A stretch of DNA of 56,350 nt from Saprospiraceae bacterium (GCA_025056735.1 JANWVR010000106.1:1-56350); one strand, 5' to 3'; numbered from the stretch's first letter, positions 24,801 through 32,267 are shown. Made by a program: numbers and translations. The notes: generated by a model not told the origin, from the letters alone.

Positions 24801-25303
24801 ATGTTAGGTGGGCTACCTATGAGAGGGGGTTTTTCGATGGAATACGTAACTGTGCTTTTAGGGCAAACGCGGTCGCACACTTTGGCATCCACAGCGTCAA
24901 CGCTATCGGGCGATGCGCACAGTGAGATGTTCGAGGATACTAGCTTCACTTCCGTGAACGGTAAAACGCGCACCTCGATGGTACTCGTCCCTAAAAGGCT
25001 GCCGTTGAGCGATACAATGCTGACAAAAACTTTATAAATGCCGGACTGATAAAAGCAAAATGTCGGCGTACTGTCGTTGCTGACGGCTATCGTCGCACCG
25101 TTGGCACTTGCCTGTATCCACTGATAGCCACCGACAACGATGCTCGAGCCACCGGGCGCGGTAACTACTACCCGGTATTTATAGCACCCGGGACACACGG
25201 TTGTCGGCCCTGAAATGGAAACAGCAGTATTTTGAGCTGGCAGGCCACTATAGAAAACAAAAGAGGCGACAAGGGCGGGTATGAGTCGGTTAAAAGGCAA
25301 CAT
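18842..25303 (-). CDS. Giant PKD-repeat surface protein with gliding-type (CHU_C) C-terminus
   Basis: The 2153-aa exported protein has a signal peptide (LPFNRLIPALVASFVFYSGL, cleavage near LPAQ). It is built from many Ig/PKD-like modules; two clear PKD repeats read WSWNFGDPGSGANNTS and LTWDFGDPASGALN, with HVF/HRF..GAY motifs. Around residues 1490-1575 lies an SdrD B-like module (GRVWADVNGNGIVDAGD). Residues 1598-1903 are six 51-aa repeats. The C-terminus (about 2065-2153: FYMPNVFAPE, YRFEIYDRWGNLMFRT, GWRGPF) is the CHU_C / T9SS type-B sorting domain seen in gliding-associated proteins. It is probably displayed on or released from the cell surface; an adhesin role is inference. ATG 25303 starts exactly at the signal peptide. 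Confidence 0.93.
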   Translation of the reverse strand: MLPFNRLIPALVASFVFYSGLPAQNTAVSISGPTTVCPGCYKYRVVVTAPGGSSIVVGGYQWIQASANGATIAVSNDSTPTFCFYQSGIYKVFVSIVSLNGSLLGTSTIEVRVLPFTEVKLVSSNISLCASPDSVDAVDAKVCDRVCPKSTVTYSIEKPPLIGSPPNITWSVIGADSFRIHQPHRTAVTVHWGASGAGYVSAVVFSNSQPPCVGEAGLCVTIVEEPRAAFDVSPPPAAGSDTVRICKGQTVWFDNRSQNADRYEWFFSDDLLVSRTVNAQHTFTKPGVYTVRLIATTGCLCTDTTEAVVEVLDAESPTLDCVGDLCAGTTATYRAAANCSGIQWSISPNGSVLGGGVPGADSIAIRWNTGPVGAIWLSPQACAGAACPFPTLVRIPIIDDNAQIQGRERVCPNAEEAYSIEAYGGTGFVWTLSSGGTIMEGQGTSRIVVRWGGSANPNAVHRLSVRYDNCYLECGGQDTIEVRILSPFFLNGPVEVCAGTSGSFLSRLTVNNQNLSSHWTLLGPNGSPVWTSPGPSASVLAPLNAGAGYYRMRAVPANPAQTCTDAREWGVRVPTPPAVPTGIRGPAVICPGQTLTYAAEGVPAGATVRWTVQNGPGAPQTLLGNPINITWQPNGPYQLSAQTLSNDGLGCLSASATLNVQALSGATLSGPDTLCVGETAQYELPGLSGLNIQWSVQPADAGVITAGQGTNRVTVYWPRGGIHALRASACSQTAAFSVTVSPPSPATVQHPTALCAGETAVVRTAQTYSNYQWRNANQQMLSTADTARLGPGHYTVEAYDADGCPIKASFSIAQRETPYVTLSTNDPTAFCAPQNVTLQAVVHSGGGLTYEWFRNGATVGGNSPTFTTNQFGQYTVRVTNAAGCSATAGPLAIVQDCGGGGGGAPIPGSAPPCTPGQVAIQILPTGRCDSVGFRAIGPDYLPGSAQWRFFQWGKGIFAADSGDVVHRVFPEVGFQNALLIARTISTGQVCFLYEPFAVEAVARFSAPAACAGASVLFKEESSYLPSSGITAWSWNFGDPGSGANNTSNLREPSHVFANGGAYAVKLTITANSGCTATASRNIEVRQPAQPLVSTPNSGCADNALLFEGNGENLTWDFGDPASGALNTATGSPAYHRFSPGAYTVTAIATDNFGCTATKTSVVNVVANTHSGNIAPANPAPLCEGGTLTLTAPAGGVAYLWSDSSQANTLVVTQEGVYRVTLTDANGCTYAPPPVPVRFVPGPDALIKAAIINELGQTIGLAYPSHSVCAGDDVYLIAQGQGNLTFTWSTGVTGTRIEFSEQRNNRLPVGVHLYTVTVTDLTTGCTSVSPPFVVNVNPVPSGFSIGNLASPPCAGTTNTLTYNGPNPGNWQFVWNTGHKGVPLTTTQPGRYFLRVINEFGCEARSNPVVILPGPQVSAVPAGCHTRCRPDTLCAPNIPGITAWQWFLNGNPLPGATSPNLVPTQSGTYHAVLTDIFGCTNRSRPLTLNLYNGFGAVLGRVWADVNGNGIVDAGDTLVSGVLVRLWQGGTAVGSGLSGANGAFAFANVPAGGYTAAIDTSALPPGWKVVIGQASANLVGCDAATQVALLLRQTCVGAYTTGIQLSACTGETLLFNGTPIPAGGSHTFAYVTADGCDSLVTVTVSEIPATSGTLNVSACAGRSYDYNGTLIPAGSSRTFTLQNAAGCDSVLTVNVAALPATLGTLNVSACAGKSYDYNGTLIPAGSSQTFTLQNAAGCDSVLTVNVAALPATAGTLNVSACAGKSYNYNGTLIPAGSSQTFTLQNAAGCDSVLTVNVAAIPAASSTLRAGACPGQSFVYQGVALPIGAVRDFVLTSSQGCDSVVTVVVSALPTSVDTLRVRVCPDEVFSFNSTAVRAGETRRFAFINSAGCDSIVVVQVLAYPSATFAVQAQASCANSSTGGLTVSQPSGGLPPYQYSLDGKTFQSDLRFLNLPPGPYVLRLRDANGCVFEQPAEVPALAPLSVALGNGALLPCSAEGVVLAPAVSGTLTGLAYQWSTGAQTPQIEVFEPGIYTVEISNICERVRREVRVRWDRERPDVEFFYMPNVFAPESGDADNSQFRPYFAPNLSLSNYRFEIYDRWGNLMFRTQDPQEGWRGPFRSTPMQPAVFVWHVSADVNYCGRVRRVLRMGDVTIVR
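19595..20512 (-). repeat. Six tandem 153-bp (51-aa) repeats inside the giant gene
   Basis: Consensus features are TLNVSACAGKSYDYNGTLIP, then an AGSSQTFTL segment, NAAGCDSVLTVNV and a Pro-rich linker. Units 2-4 are almost identical at DNA level (153-bp period, for example the CCACGTT landmarks at 19921, 20074 and 20227). Units 1, 5 and 6 are diverged. Each unit keeps two cysteines (SAC and GCDS), suggesting one disulfide per repeat. Confidence 0.92.
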
Positions 25304-25523
25304 AATGCAAAAAGTTTGGTTGACGATTAAGGCAGGCGCAACTTCCTCCAAACGGCGCCGTAAAGATGCAGCACTACTGCGTGGCGCTGCTGGTATGCAA
25401 TGAAAGGATTGTTATTAAGGCATCCTCAGAAGGGATAGCCCATCCTATCTTCGTGCCCGGGCCTATTCTGAGCCAGGAACGACAGACTGACGGCCGTATA
25501 AGAAACCTTCTTCATGCGCAGAT

Positions 25524-26189
25524 ATGGAACATCATACACTTACTGTCAGCCGAACAGCGCATTATTACACCGTCGGAGCACCCGGGGGGCACGTGCGCCA
25601 GTTATGGTTGGCCTGCCACGGCTACGCTCAAATGGCCACCGAACTCTTAGAACAGCTGCGCCCTTTGGACAACGGCGCCCGCCTCATTGTGGCGCCGGAA
25701 GGGTTGAACTATTTTTACAAAAAAGGCTTCGACGGCCCGGTGGGGGCCAACTGGATGACCCGTTACCAGCGCGAGGCAGCTATTGCCGATAATGGAGCTT
25801 ACCTCGAGGCGCTCTTGCACCGGTACACAACTGTCTTGCCTCCCGATATCCATATCGTGCTCTTTGGCTTTTCGCAGGGCGTCGCTACGCTGTGCCGCTG
25901 GATTACGCGCTACCACCCGCCGTTTCACGACCTGATCCTGTGGGCCGGGCTTCCGCCCGAAGACCTTGACTATCGCGAGCATTTGGACTACTTGGCCGAG
26001 CGAAACCTCTACCTGTACTTCAGCCCAGATGATCCCTTTATCACTCCGGAACGTCGCGAGCAAATAGCGCGGATAGAGGCGCGAGACGGCCTTTTCTTTC
26101 ATAAAAAAACCTTCCAGGGTGCGCACGATATCCCAGAGAGCGCACTACTGGCTGCCGTAGAAGATCTTTACACGCCTCGTCATTTCTAA
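25524..26189 (+). CDS. Alpha/beta hydrolase, phospholipase/carboxylesterase type
   Basis: The 221-aa protein has the fold and triad of small carboxylesterases. LACHGYAQMA (around residue 31) supplies the oxyanion region, LFGFSQGVAT holds nucleophile S117, YFSPDDPFIT holds D169 or D170, and FQGAHDIPES holds H201. It would hydrolyse short acyl esters or lysophospholipids in the cytosol; the substrate is unknown. No signal peptide. Start ATG 25524 gives the full N-terminal strand. It is divergent from the giant gene (220 bp apart) and convergent with the RNase G gene. Confidence 0.87.
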   Translation: MEHHTLTVSRTAHYYTVGAPGGHVRQLWLACHGYAQMATELLEQLRPLDNGARLIVAPEGLNYFYKKGFDGPVGANWMTRYQREAAIADNGAYLEALLHRYTTVLPPDIHIVLFGFSQGVATLCRWITRYHPPFHDLILWAGLPPEDLDYREHLDYLAERNLYLYFSPDDPFITPERREQIARIEARDGLFFHKKTFQGAHDIPESALLAAVEDLYTPRHF

Positions 26190-26233
26190 TCGCGCTGCCT
26201 AAAGGGCAAGACTTCAATTGCTCTTTCCGCCTG

Positions 26234-27784
26234 CTAACTCAGGCGGATTTCGTCCTCATTTCCCAGAAAAAACCGGTACTCGGTGAGCGCGTAGTCGGAG
26301 TGCGGCACGATGCGAATCCATTTGTTATACCGGGTGAACCATTTCCAGCGATAGTTCCACCAGCCGCGGAGCAGATAAGCCTCTACGAAGGGATGTACCC
26401 TCAGATAAAGATTGCCTTTTGGGCGCGACTGCATGACGAACTCTAAATCGCGCTCGATGTCGTCGGTTACTAAAATGGTAGCGTTGACCTTTCCAGTGCC
26501 ACCACACGCCGGGCAGGCCTCTGCCGTATCCAGCATTACTTCTGGTCGAGCGCGTTCGCGCGTGATTTGCATGAGGCCGAATTTGGACAGAGGCAGTATG
26601 GTGTGTTGCGAGCGGTCATTGCGCATGAATTCTTCCATGGCTTTGGTCAGCTGCTTGCGGTGTTCGAGGTTTTTCATATCAATGAAATCCACCACGATGA
26701 GGCCGCCGATATCGCGTAGGCGAATCTGGCGGGCAATTTCTTCAGCGGCTTCCAGATTGGTTTTGAAAATGGTCTGATCCACGTCGTGGGTGCTCATTTT
26801 ATGGCCGCTGTTGACGTCAATGACGTGCATGGCTTCGGTGCGCTCGATGACGATGTAGGCTCCGCTGGGCAGGGTGAAGGTTTTGCCAAAAGAGGCTTTT
26901 ATCTGGCGGGTAACGCCAAAGGCATCAAAAATTGGGCGGTTGCCGGTATATAGTTGCAGAATACCCACTTGCTCAGGGCTGATGCTCTGGAGGTAGCTCT
27001 TGATTTCACCGTGAAGCTCTCGGTCGTTGACGACAATTCGACTAAAGGAGTCGGTCAGCAGATCGCGCAAGATGCTGGCGGGTTTGTCCAATTCGCTGAG
27101 CAGTTTAGCGGGTGGCACGACGGTTTTTAGCTGTCGGAAGATTTCTTCCCAGCGACCGAGCAGGGTATTGAGTTCTTCGTGGAGTTCTTGAACGCGCTTG
27201 CCTTCGGCGGCAGTGCGCATGATAATGCCAAAGTTTTTCGGTCGAATACTTTCGGCCAACGTAAACAAGCGTTTGCGCTCTTCGGCATCGGCAATTTTTT
27301 TGGAGACGGTAACCGTGTTGGCGAAGGGCGTGATGACCATGCTGCGCCCGGGCAGGTTGATCTCGCAAGAGAGACGAGGGCCCTTGGTAGAGATGGGCTC
27401 CTTAAGGATTTGCACTAAAATAGGATGGCGCTTATCAAGCACCTGGTCAATTTTACCCGTTTTGACGATATCGTCCTCGATTTTAAAATTATCCAGCCGA
27501 TGGGTGTGGATGCTGCCATTCATGACGCCCAGCGTCCATTTTTGCAGGGAACGCAGCTTTGGCCCTAAGTCGGTGTAGTGCAAAAAAGCGTCTTTCCGAT
27601 GGCCAATGTCTACAAAAGCAGCATTTAGCCCGGGCATCTGTTTGCGGACTTTTCCGATGAGGATATCGCCCACCGAGAAGGTGCTGTTGATCTTCTGGTG
27701 ATGCAGTTCAACGAGCTTCCCGTTTTCTAACAACGCCATTTCGATGCCGGTAGGTGCGGCGTTGATGATGAGTTCTTTTTCCAC
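26234..27784 (-). CDS. rng: Ribonuclease E/G family endoribonuclease
   Basis: RNase G cleaves single-stranded AU-rich RNA and matures the 16S rRNA 5' end. The 516-aa protein shows EKELIINAAPTGIEMALLEN at the N-terminus, an S1 domain (GDILIGKVRKQMPGLNAAFV), the catalytic region TEAMHVIDVNSG and GGLIVVDFIDM (metal-binding Asp pair), and the Zn-link ACPACGGTGK. The C-terminus is short, so it is RNase G-like, without an RNase E scaffold. I chose the GTG at 27784, which gives the family-typical MEKELIIN start; an ATG at 27832 would add 16 unrelated residues. It lies downstream of the COX24-like, TPR and HU genes, an order often seen in Bacteroidota. Confidence 0.92.
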   Translation of the reverse strand: MEKELIINAAPTGIEMALLENGKLVELHHQKINSTFSVGDILIGKVRKQMPGLNAAFVDIGHRKDAFLHYTDLGPKLRSLQKWTLGVMNGSIHTHRLDNFKIEDDIVKTGKIDQVLDKRHPILVQILKEPISTKGPRLSCEINLPGRSMVITPFANTVTVSKKIADAEERKRLFTLAESIRPKNFGIIMRTAAEGKRVQELHEELNTLLGRWEEIFRQLKTVVPPAKLLSELDKPASILRDLLTDSFSRIVVNDRELHGEIKSYLQSISPEQVGILQLYTGNRPIFDAFGVTRQIKASFGKTFTLPSGAYIVIERTEAMHVIDVNSGHKMSTHDVDQTIFKTNLEAAEEIARQIRLRDIGGLIVVDFIDMKNLEHRKQLTKAMEEFMRNDRSQHTILPLSKFGLMQITRERARPEVMLDTAEACPACGGTGKVNATILVTDDIERDLEFVMQSRPKGNLYLRVHPFVEAYLLRGWWNYRWKWFTRYNKWIRIVPHSDYALTEYRFFLGNEDEIRLS

Positions 27785-28245
27785 GATGTCAAGATGATTG
27801 CCACATGGCCTCGCGGAAAGAGCAGTATGCAAGCGTTAAAAAAACTGCTTAAGCACAAACACCACCTGCCATGAGAAGGCAGGCATTCTGCATTCCGACA
27901 AACACTGGAGAACATCTGGGCCTGAACGCTGACTCGTAGCACAAAATGGCGGGGTGGCTGCGAGTAATGAGAGCGGAGGTGGCGCTATGCAAACCGGGAG
28001 CGCAGACCCACGAACGGCTGGTGCGAAGCGTTGGATAAAGGCAGACGCAAAAAGTGTAGCAAGGGACTCATGCGGCAAAACAGCGCCGAAAAAAGGTGAA
28101 GAAGGGCTTTCAGCCAATTTTTTAAGGCAGAGACGAGAAGCTGCACTCAAGTTGGTGCAGCTTCTCATGTACAGATGTGGTTGGCATTTGGAAGAGACCT
28201 TTGCTCCTTTACAGGGCGAAGAGAAGGCGCCTGCCATCGCCGTTC
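27785..28245. other. Intergenic stretch between rng and the 31-aa gene
   Basis: These 461 bp have no credible gene; frames on either strand look random. The notable feature is a perfect 12-bp inverted repeat, GAGAAGCTGCAC (28135-28146) with GTGCAGCTTCTC (28155-28166) and an 8-nt loop. Lying 80 bp past the stop of the 31-aa gene, it is a candidate transcription end or processing site, although no U-tract follows directly. Confidence 0.65.
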
Positions 28246-28341
28246 CTAACGATTCTTCTTCTTGTGCCGGTTCTTACGCAGGCGTTTCTTGCGTTTGTGA
28301 GTAGCGATTTTGTGACGTTTGCGTTTTCTTCCGCAAGGCAT
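28246..28341 (-). CDS. AURKAIP1/COX24-domain small basic protein
   Basis: This 31-aa protein reads MPCGRKRKRHKIATHKRKKR then LRKNRHKKKNR. The pattern KRKRHKIATHKRKKRLRKNRHK matches the AURKAIP1/COX24 domain (related to mitochondrial mS38 and mycobacterial bS22), recorded in Bacteroidota as a stand-alone small protein; here it is cited by the KRHK, HKRKKR and RHKKK blocks. More than half of the residues are Lys/Arg/His, so binding to rRNA is plausible. The gene is easily missed because of its size. It lies between the TPR gene and rng on the same strand. ATG 28341 and stop TAG 28246-28248 are clear. Confidence 0.85.
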   Translation of the reverse strand: MPCGRKRKRHKIATHKRKKRLRKNRHKKKNR

Positions 28342-28394
28342 AGTGATGAATTATGAATGATTTAAAGCGTTAAGAAAAATGAGGTAAAAACGCA

Positions 28395-29177
28395 TCACCG
28401 GCACTTGTCCGCCAGTGCTGCGGCTTTGTCGGGTTGTCCGGCGTTTTCGTACGCTTTCAGGAGCAAACATGGTGTATTCGGGTTTTCAGGGTCTAATTCG
28501 AGGGCTTTTTCTAAGCGCTCGATGGCGCGTTCCCATTGCCCGGTTTTGAGGGCTAAACGCCCTAAGGCGTTGTAAACAGAAGCGTTCTGAGGGTATTTTT
28601 GTTCCAATTCGCGCAGCAATTGCACGGCCTTCATGGGGTTGTCGGCAGGTGGGTTTTCGGCATAAACTAAAGCGATATTGACGCGATGCTCTATGTGCTG
28701 CGGAGCTAAGGACGCCGCGCTCTCAAAGGCGCGAATCGAGCGTTCGGCGTAGTAAGCGCGCAGGCGCGCATCTGTCTCCTTCTGTAAGGCTTGATAATAG
28801 GTCGCACCCGCAATAGACCAGGCAGAGTCAGTCCCAGCCACCTCAGCCACCTGTTCCGCAACGATGCCTGCTACCCCTCGATAACCGCGCGCATACCACC
28901 AACCCGACAGCTCTTTGAGCCGCTCAATGCGCTCTGCTTCACCTGGTGCAGCTTCAACGGCCTGTTCCAGCACCACCAATGCTGCACGCTCCTCCGATGT
29001 CAGGCGCGCCTTCGCGCTTTCAACCAACTGCTCCGCGCTGGCCTGCTCGCCGCGTATGGCACGCGATTGCTCTCGCATCTTCCATTCGGGCGGAGTCTTC
29101 GGCAACCCGAAATACAGCACCAAAAACACCAAACCTGCCGCCGCTAATACCGCGTAATGTGGTTTACTCATCGCCAT
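28395..29177 (-). CDS. Membrane-anchored TPR protein
   Basis: The 260-aa protein has one N-terminal membrane segment (YAVLAAAGLVFLVLYFGLP, residues 7-25), followed by helical repeats. The C-terminal part contains good TPR units: ASVYNALGRLALKTGQWERA, IERLEKALELDPENP, LLLKAYENAGQPDKAAAL. It is anchored in the inner membrane with the TPR domain presumably outside the cytosol, as an adaptor for protein-protein contacts; partners are unknown. It follows HU by 15 bp and is probably in the same operon, upstream of the 31-aa basic protein. ATG 29171 (MSKPHYAV) is an equally good start. Confidence 0.85.
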   Translation of the reverse strand: MAMSKPHYAVLAAAGLVFLVLYFGLPKTPPEWKMREQSRAIRGEQASAEQLVESAKARLTSEERAALVVLEQAVEAAPGEAERIERLKELSGWWYARGYRGVAGIVAEQVAEVAGTDSAWSIAGATYYQALQKETDARLRAYYAERSIRAFESAASLAPQHIEHRVNIALVYAENPPADNPMKAVQLLRELEQKYPQNASVYNALGRLALKTGQWERAIERLEKALELDPENPNTPCLLLKAYENAGQPDKAAALADKCR

Positions 29178-29192
29178 TCTCCCAACCCCTCC

Positions 29193-29507
29193 TTAGTCCT
29201 CCTCCCCTTCGTCCGACGGCAGCGAAGTAACGTTGTTCTTGACCTGTTCAATGAAGGATTTCGCCGGTTTAAAGGCGGGAATGTAATGCTCCGGAATCTC
29301 CAGAGCATAGCCCTTTTGAATGTTACGCCCTACCTTTTTCGCACGGCGTTTGATGATAAAACTACCAAAGCCGCGGACGTAGACGTTCTCTCCCGACTCT
29401 AAACTGCTCTTGATCTCCTTGAAAAGCGCTTCGAGCGTAACTAACACATCTACCCTCGAAACTCCCGTCTTTTGTGAAATGGCACTAACAAGGTCAGCCT
29501 TTCTCAT
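29193..29507 (-). CDS. HU/IHF-family DNA-binding protein
   Basis: The 104-aa protein begins MRKADLVSAISQKTGVSRVD and has the HU core: TLEALFKEIKSSLESGENVYV, RGFGSFIIKRRAKKVGRN and HYIPAFKPAKSF, with the bending-arm Pro within the IPEHYIPAFKP region. It ends in an acidic tail (SLPSDEGEED), a common feature in Bacteroidota HU variants. It bends and compacts DNA. The downstream genes (TPR, 31-aa protein, rng) follow on the same strand. Confidence 0.94.
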   Translation of the reverse strand: MRKADLVSAISQKTGVSRVDVLVTLEALFKEIKSSLESGENVYVRGFGSFIIKRRAKKVGRNIQKGYALEIPEHYIPAFKPAKSFIEQVKNNVTSLPSDEGEED

Positions 29508-29836
29508 GTTTTATCTTGTTGATTTTAAACGTGTTGTAGTATAAAGGGAAGGGCTCCCGAAATGGGTCGGCAAAGTTCCAACAATTTTCCACCAGCGCCA
29601 AAACAATAGCACAGGTTTTTCTTCACCTTCGTTAATTTTAACATCAAAAGCATTTTTATGTGAATGGTCAGGTCGCTTCGCTGAACTTTTCGGCAGCAAA
29701 CTTACAGACTAACCGAATATAGCAACGGTATATTGCAAAATACTTTTTAGGGAATTTTGTCCGGGCGATTTTTCTCTACCTTTGAGCCACCTAAAGTCCT
29801 CGCCTTTCTGGCCGTTCGAGACATCTTTTTTGATCT
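29508..29836. other. Divergent intergenic stretch between HU and yicC
   Basis: These 329 bp have no gene. They hold the yicC promoter (29755-29784) and AT-rich DNA upstream of HU (TTTTAAACGTGTTGTAGTATAAAG region); no convincing -7 box for HU was recognised. Confidence 0.6.
29755..29784 (+). promoter_or_regulatory. Promoter of the yicC-type gene
   Basis: TTTTG (29755-29759), a 17-nt spacer, then TACCTTTG (29777-29784); a clear Bacteroidota -33/-7 pair 53 nt before the ATG. Confidence 0.75.
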
Positions 29837-30712
29837 ATGCTTTTATCCATGACAGGCTACGGCAGGGCCGTAGGGAATTACAGAGATAAGGTGATCTCTG
29901 TGGAAATTCGGGCGCTGAATGCCAAAATCACCGACCTGAAACTCCGCTTCTTGGGCGATTATAAGGAAAAAGAACTGGAACTGCGGCGTATCGTCATCGA
30001 GCATGCCGAGCGCGGCAAGCTCGATTTGCTCATCGAGGTTCAAAGCGCTGATGGGGCAGCTGCCGTCAGCCTAAACGAGGCCCTTTTTCGCGGGTATTAC
30101 CGCGAGATCAAGCGCCTGGCAGACGAACTACAGATCGCACACGATGATATTTTGCCCGCCTTGCTGCGCATCCCGAATGTCATCAACTCCTCTTCTGCAG
30201 AAATGGACGATGAAGAATTTGAGGCCCTCTGCGGTGTCGTGCGCCAGGCGTTGGATAGCTTACGGGAGTATCGCCTTCAGGAAGGCAAGGCGCTGGGCGC
30301 CGATTTGCGCCTGCGTGTAGAAAATATCCTGAGCCTGCTACAAGAACTGCAACCCTACGAACAGGAGCGCTTCACCCGAATGCGCGAACGCCTGCGCAAC
30401 AACATGGAAGAAGTATTCGGCAAAGAAAATTTAGATGCCAACCGGTTCGAGCAGGAGATCCTCTATTATTTAGAGAAAATGGACCTCACCGAAGAAAAGG
30501 TCCGTCTCGACCAGCATTGCCGGTACTTCTTAGAACAGCTGGAAGACCCCAAGCGCTCGGCCGGGCGATCGCTCAACTTCATCAGCCAGGAAATGGGACG
30601 CGAGATCAACACGCTGGGCGCCAAAGCCTATGATGCCAACATCCAGAAGATCGTCGTTCAAATGAAAGACGAATTAGAGAAAATCAAGGAGCAGTTAGCC
30701 AACGTACTCTAA
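29837..30712 (+). CDS. yicC: YicC/YloC family endoribonuclease
   Basis: The 291-aa protein starts MLLSMTGYGRA, the invariant opening of the YicC family, and ends with the conserved block RSAGRSLNFISQEMGREINT followed by LGAKAYDANIQKIVVQMKDE. Members act as endoribonucleases involved in small-RNA or mRNA turnover. Length and both terminal domains are complete. The protein is cytosolic. It has its own promoter; gmk, a frequent neighbour in other bacteria, does not follow. Its last 4 bp overlap the end of the convergent lipoprotein gene. Confidence 0.94.
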   Translation: MLLSMTGYGRAVGNYRDKVISVEIRALNAKITDLKLRFLGDYKEKELELRRIVIEHAERGKLDLLIEVQSADGAAAVSLNEALFRGYYREIKRLADELQIAHDDILPALLRIPNVINSSSAEMDDEEFEALCGVVRQALDSLREYRLQEGKALGADLRLRVENILSLLQELQPYEQERFTRMRERLRNNMEEVFGKENLDANRFEQEILYYLEKMDLTEEKVRLDQHCRYFLEQLEDPKRSAGRSLNFISQEMGREINTLGAKAYDANIQKIVVQMKDELEKIKEQLANVL

Positions 30713-31155
30713 CGCTCTTGCATGTCGGCGTAATAAACCAGCTCCCAGGCGCCGTCGGTGCGGCGCATGAAACGGCGCTCCAAAGCATAGTTGGGCGCTG
30801 CTGCGTAAGAAATAGTCTCGACCACGTATTGCCCTTCCACCGCGCGTAGCTGTTGCCTATACTCACCGGTGCTGAAGTCTACTGCACGCTGAAAGCGCCA
30901 GTTTTCCCGCTCCCAATAGGTGGATTTACGGTGCAGTGCTCCATCGGGCGTCTCTTCTGTGGTCTGGCCAGGCAATGGCCAGCTGATATGTTGCACCTGA
31001 AAGAGGCTGTCGGCGTGGAATTGCCGATAAAAGGCCAGAAAATCAGCAGGTATGTCTGCAGCGGCGGATAGGGTAGAGGACGGCGGTGTTGCTGGCTGGC
31101 GGCAGGCTGTGAACAGCAGCGGCAAGAGGGCTATACCAGGGAGCAAAAAGCGCAT
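30709..31155 (-). CDS. Lipoprotein of unknown function (DUF4348-like)
   Basis: The 148-aa protein has a lipoprotein signal (LLPGIALLPLLFTAC, lipobox with C18), a Ser/Pro-rich linker, and a globular region with FLAFYRQFHADSLFQVQHIS and WPLPGQ. That resembles the start of DUF4348-type Bacteroidota lipoproteins; the match is by eye and tentative. It is likely attached to a membrane facing the periplasm or the surface. It lies 12 bp downstream of the thioesterase gene on the same strand and is probably co-transcribed; its stop overlaps the end of yicC. Confidence 0.72.
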   Translation of the reverse strand: MRFLLPGIALLPLLFTACRQPATPPSSTLSAAADIPADFLAFYRQFHADSLFQVQHISWPLPGQTTEETPDGALHRKSTYWERENWRFQRAVDFSTGEYRQQLRAVEGQYVVETISYAAAPNYALERRFMRRTDGAWELVYYADMQER

Positions 31156-31167
31156 ATGGCGGATAGA

Positions 31168-31704
31168 TCAGCCTAAATCGGCAAAAAAGCGGCGCACCTC
31201 CGTCGCATCCTTGGGTTTGATGCGGCCCGATAGAATGAGTCGTATTTCGCGCCGACGAGCAGCACTCTCATAAAGGGTCTGCTCTTCGCTCGATAGCGGC
31301 AGTACGGGTGGTACTTCGATAGGCGTCTTGCGTTCGTCATCTAAGGCAACAAAAGTAAAATAGGCGTGATTGCAGCGCCTGGGGTTGTGCCCTTTGACGT
31401 CGCTACTAAACACCTCGACATATACTTCGACGGAAGTGTTAAAAGCGCGTGTAACGGAGGCTTCCAGCGTAACGATCTCACCCACGCGAATGGGCTTCTG
31501 AAAGGAAATGTGGTCTACGGCAGCCGTTACTACGTGTGCCTCACAATGGCGACCCGCACAAACGGCGGCTACAATATCCATCCAGCGCATTAAATAGCCA
31601 CCCATAAGATTTCCCATGGGGTTGGCGTCGTTAGGCATGACCATTTCGGTCATTACCGTGCGGCTCTCGGAGACCTTCTTGGGTTGCAGAGAACGTTCTT
31701 CCAT
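31168..31704 (-). CDS. Acyl-CoA thioesterase (YciA/ACOT hotdog family)
   Basis: The 178-aa protein carries the hotdog thioesterase signature VMPNDANPMGNLMGGYLMRW, followed by MDIVAAVCAGRHC (residues ~22-53), with the central helix starting at GGYLM. Further on are VVTAAVDHISFQKPIRVGEI and YVEVFSSDVKG. It hydrolyses acyl-CoA esters in the cytosol; chain-length preference cannot be read. The C-terminal 45 residues form an extra basic helical tail (ESAARRREIRLILSGRIKPK). It is preceded by 5 bp by the DUF6580 gene and followed by the lipoprotein gene, suggesting a three-gene unit. Confidence 0.9.
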   Translation of the reverse strand: MEERSLQPKKVSESRTVMTEMVMPNDANPMGNLMGGYLMRWMDIVAAVCAGRHCEAHVVTAAVDHISFQKPIRVGEIVTLEASVTRAFNTSVEVYVEVFSSDVKGHNPRRCNHAYFTFVALDDERKTPIEVPPVLPLSSEEQTLYESAARRREIRLILSGRIKPKDATEVRRFFADLG

Positions 31705-31709
31705 CCGGA

Positions 31710-32267
31710 TTATGATTTAATAGCATCAACGGCTTGCTGGCGTCTCTGCCAATAACGGATAACCCACGCATATCCGCCGAAAAGCGCCGCCGAATACAAA
31801 AGGTCACCCAAGACGGTATTGCCGAAAAAGGGAAGCCCTGCTACATAGCAGGCAATTAGGCCCGCCGTTGTGTGCGGATACATACCCGACGTGGCCCATA
31901 CGCCAAAATTAGTGAGCAAGAAAAAAAGAACCGAAGCTGACAAACTGGCCAAAACCACCCGGCTAGCGTTGACTTGGTGGGACAACAACATACGCCCAAG
32001 TGCGATAACTACGCCAAACGCCGCATACACCCACAGCGAACCAAACCACACAAAATGATCGGAAAAGTGGCCATACACCACATTATTGATATACAGGTCG
32101 CTCAAGAACAGCGAAAGGAATGGGACCGCTACAGCCAGCCAGGGGCGACCCAGTACCGAAGCACCAAAAAGACCGACGGCGGCAATAGGCGTGAAATTGG
32201 GTGGATGCGGCAAGAGACGCGATAAAATAGCTAACATAATAAGCGCCAAAGCGATGCGATATTTCAT
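31710..32267 (-). CDS. DUF6580-type membrane protein (ECF S-component-like)
   Basis: The 185-aa hydrophobic protein has about five membrane segments: IALALIMLAILSRLL, FTPIAAVGLFGASVL, LAVAVPFLSLFLSDLYI, LWVYAAFGVVIALGRMLL, VLASLSASVLFFLLTNFGVW, plus a C-terminal segment. The RLLPHPPNFTPIAAVGLFG and FLLTNFGVW..SGMYPHT blocks are characteristic of the DUF6580 putative transporters, which resemble the substrate-binding component of ECF vitamin transporters. The substrate is unknown, and no ECF ATPase or T component is adjacent. ATG 32267 gives the first membrane segment at once. A TATCTTTG box lies 40 nt upstream. Confidence 0.82.
   Translation of the reverse strand: MKYRIALALIMLAILSRLLPHPPNFTPIAAVGLFGASVLGRPWLAVAVPFLSLFLSDLYINNVVYGHFSDHFVWFGSLWVYAAFGVVIALGRMLLSHQVNASRVVLASLSASVLFFLLTNFGVWATSGMYPHTTAGLIACYVAGLPFFGNTVLGDLLYSAALFGGYAWVIRYWQRRQQAVDAIKS

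Noticed and set aside
27836-28237. 133-codon minus-strand frame between rng and the 31-aa gene
   Set aside because: No protein-like features and it runs across a perfect 12-bp inverted repeat.
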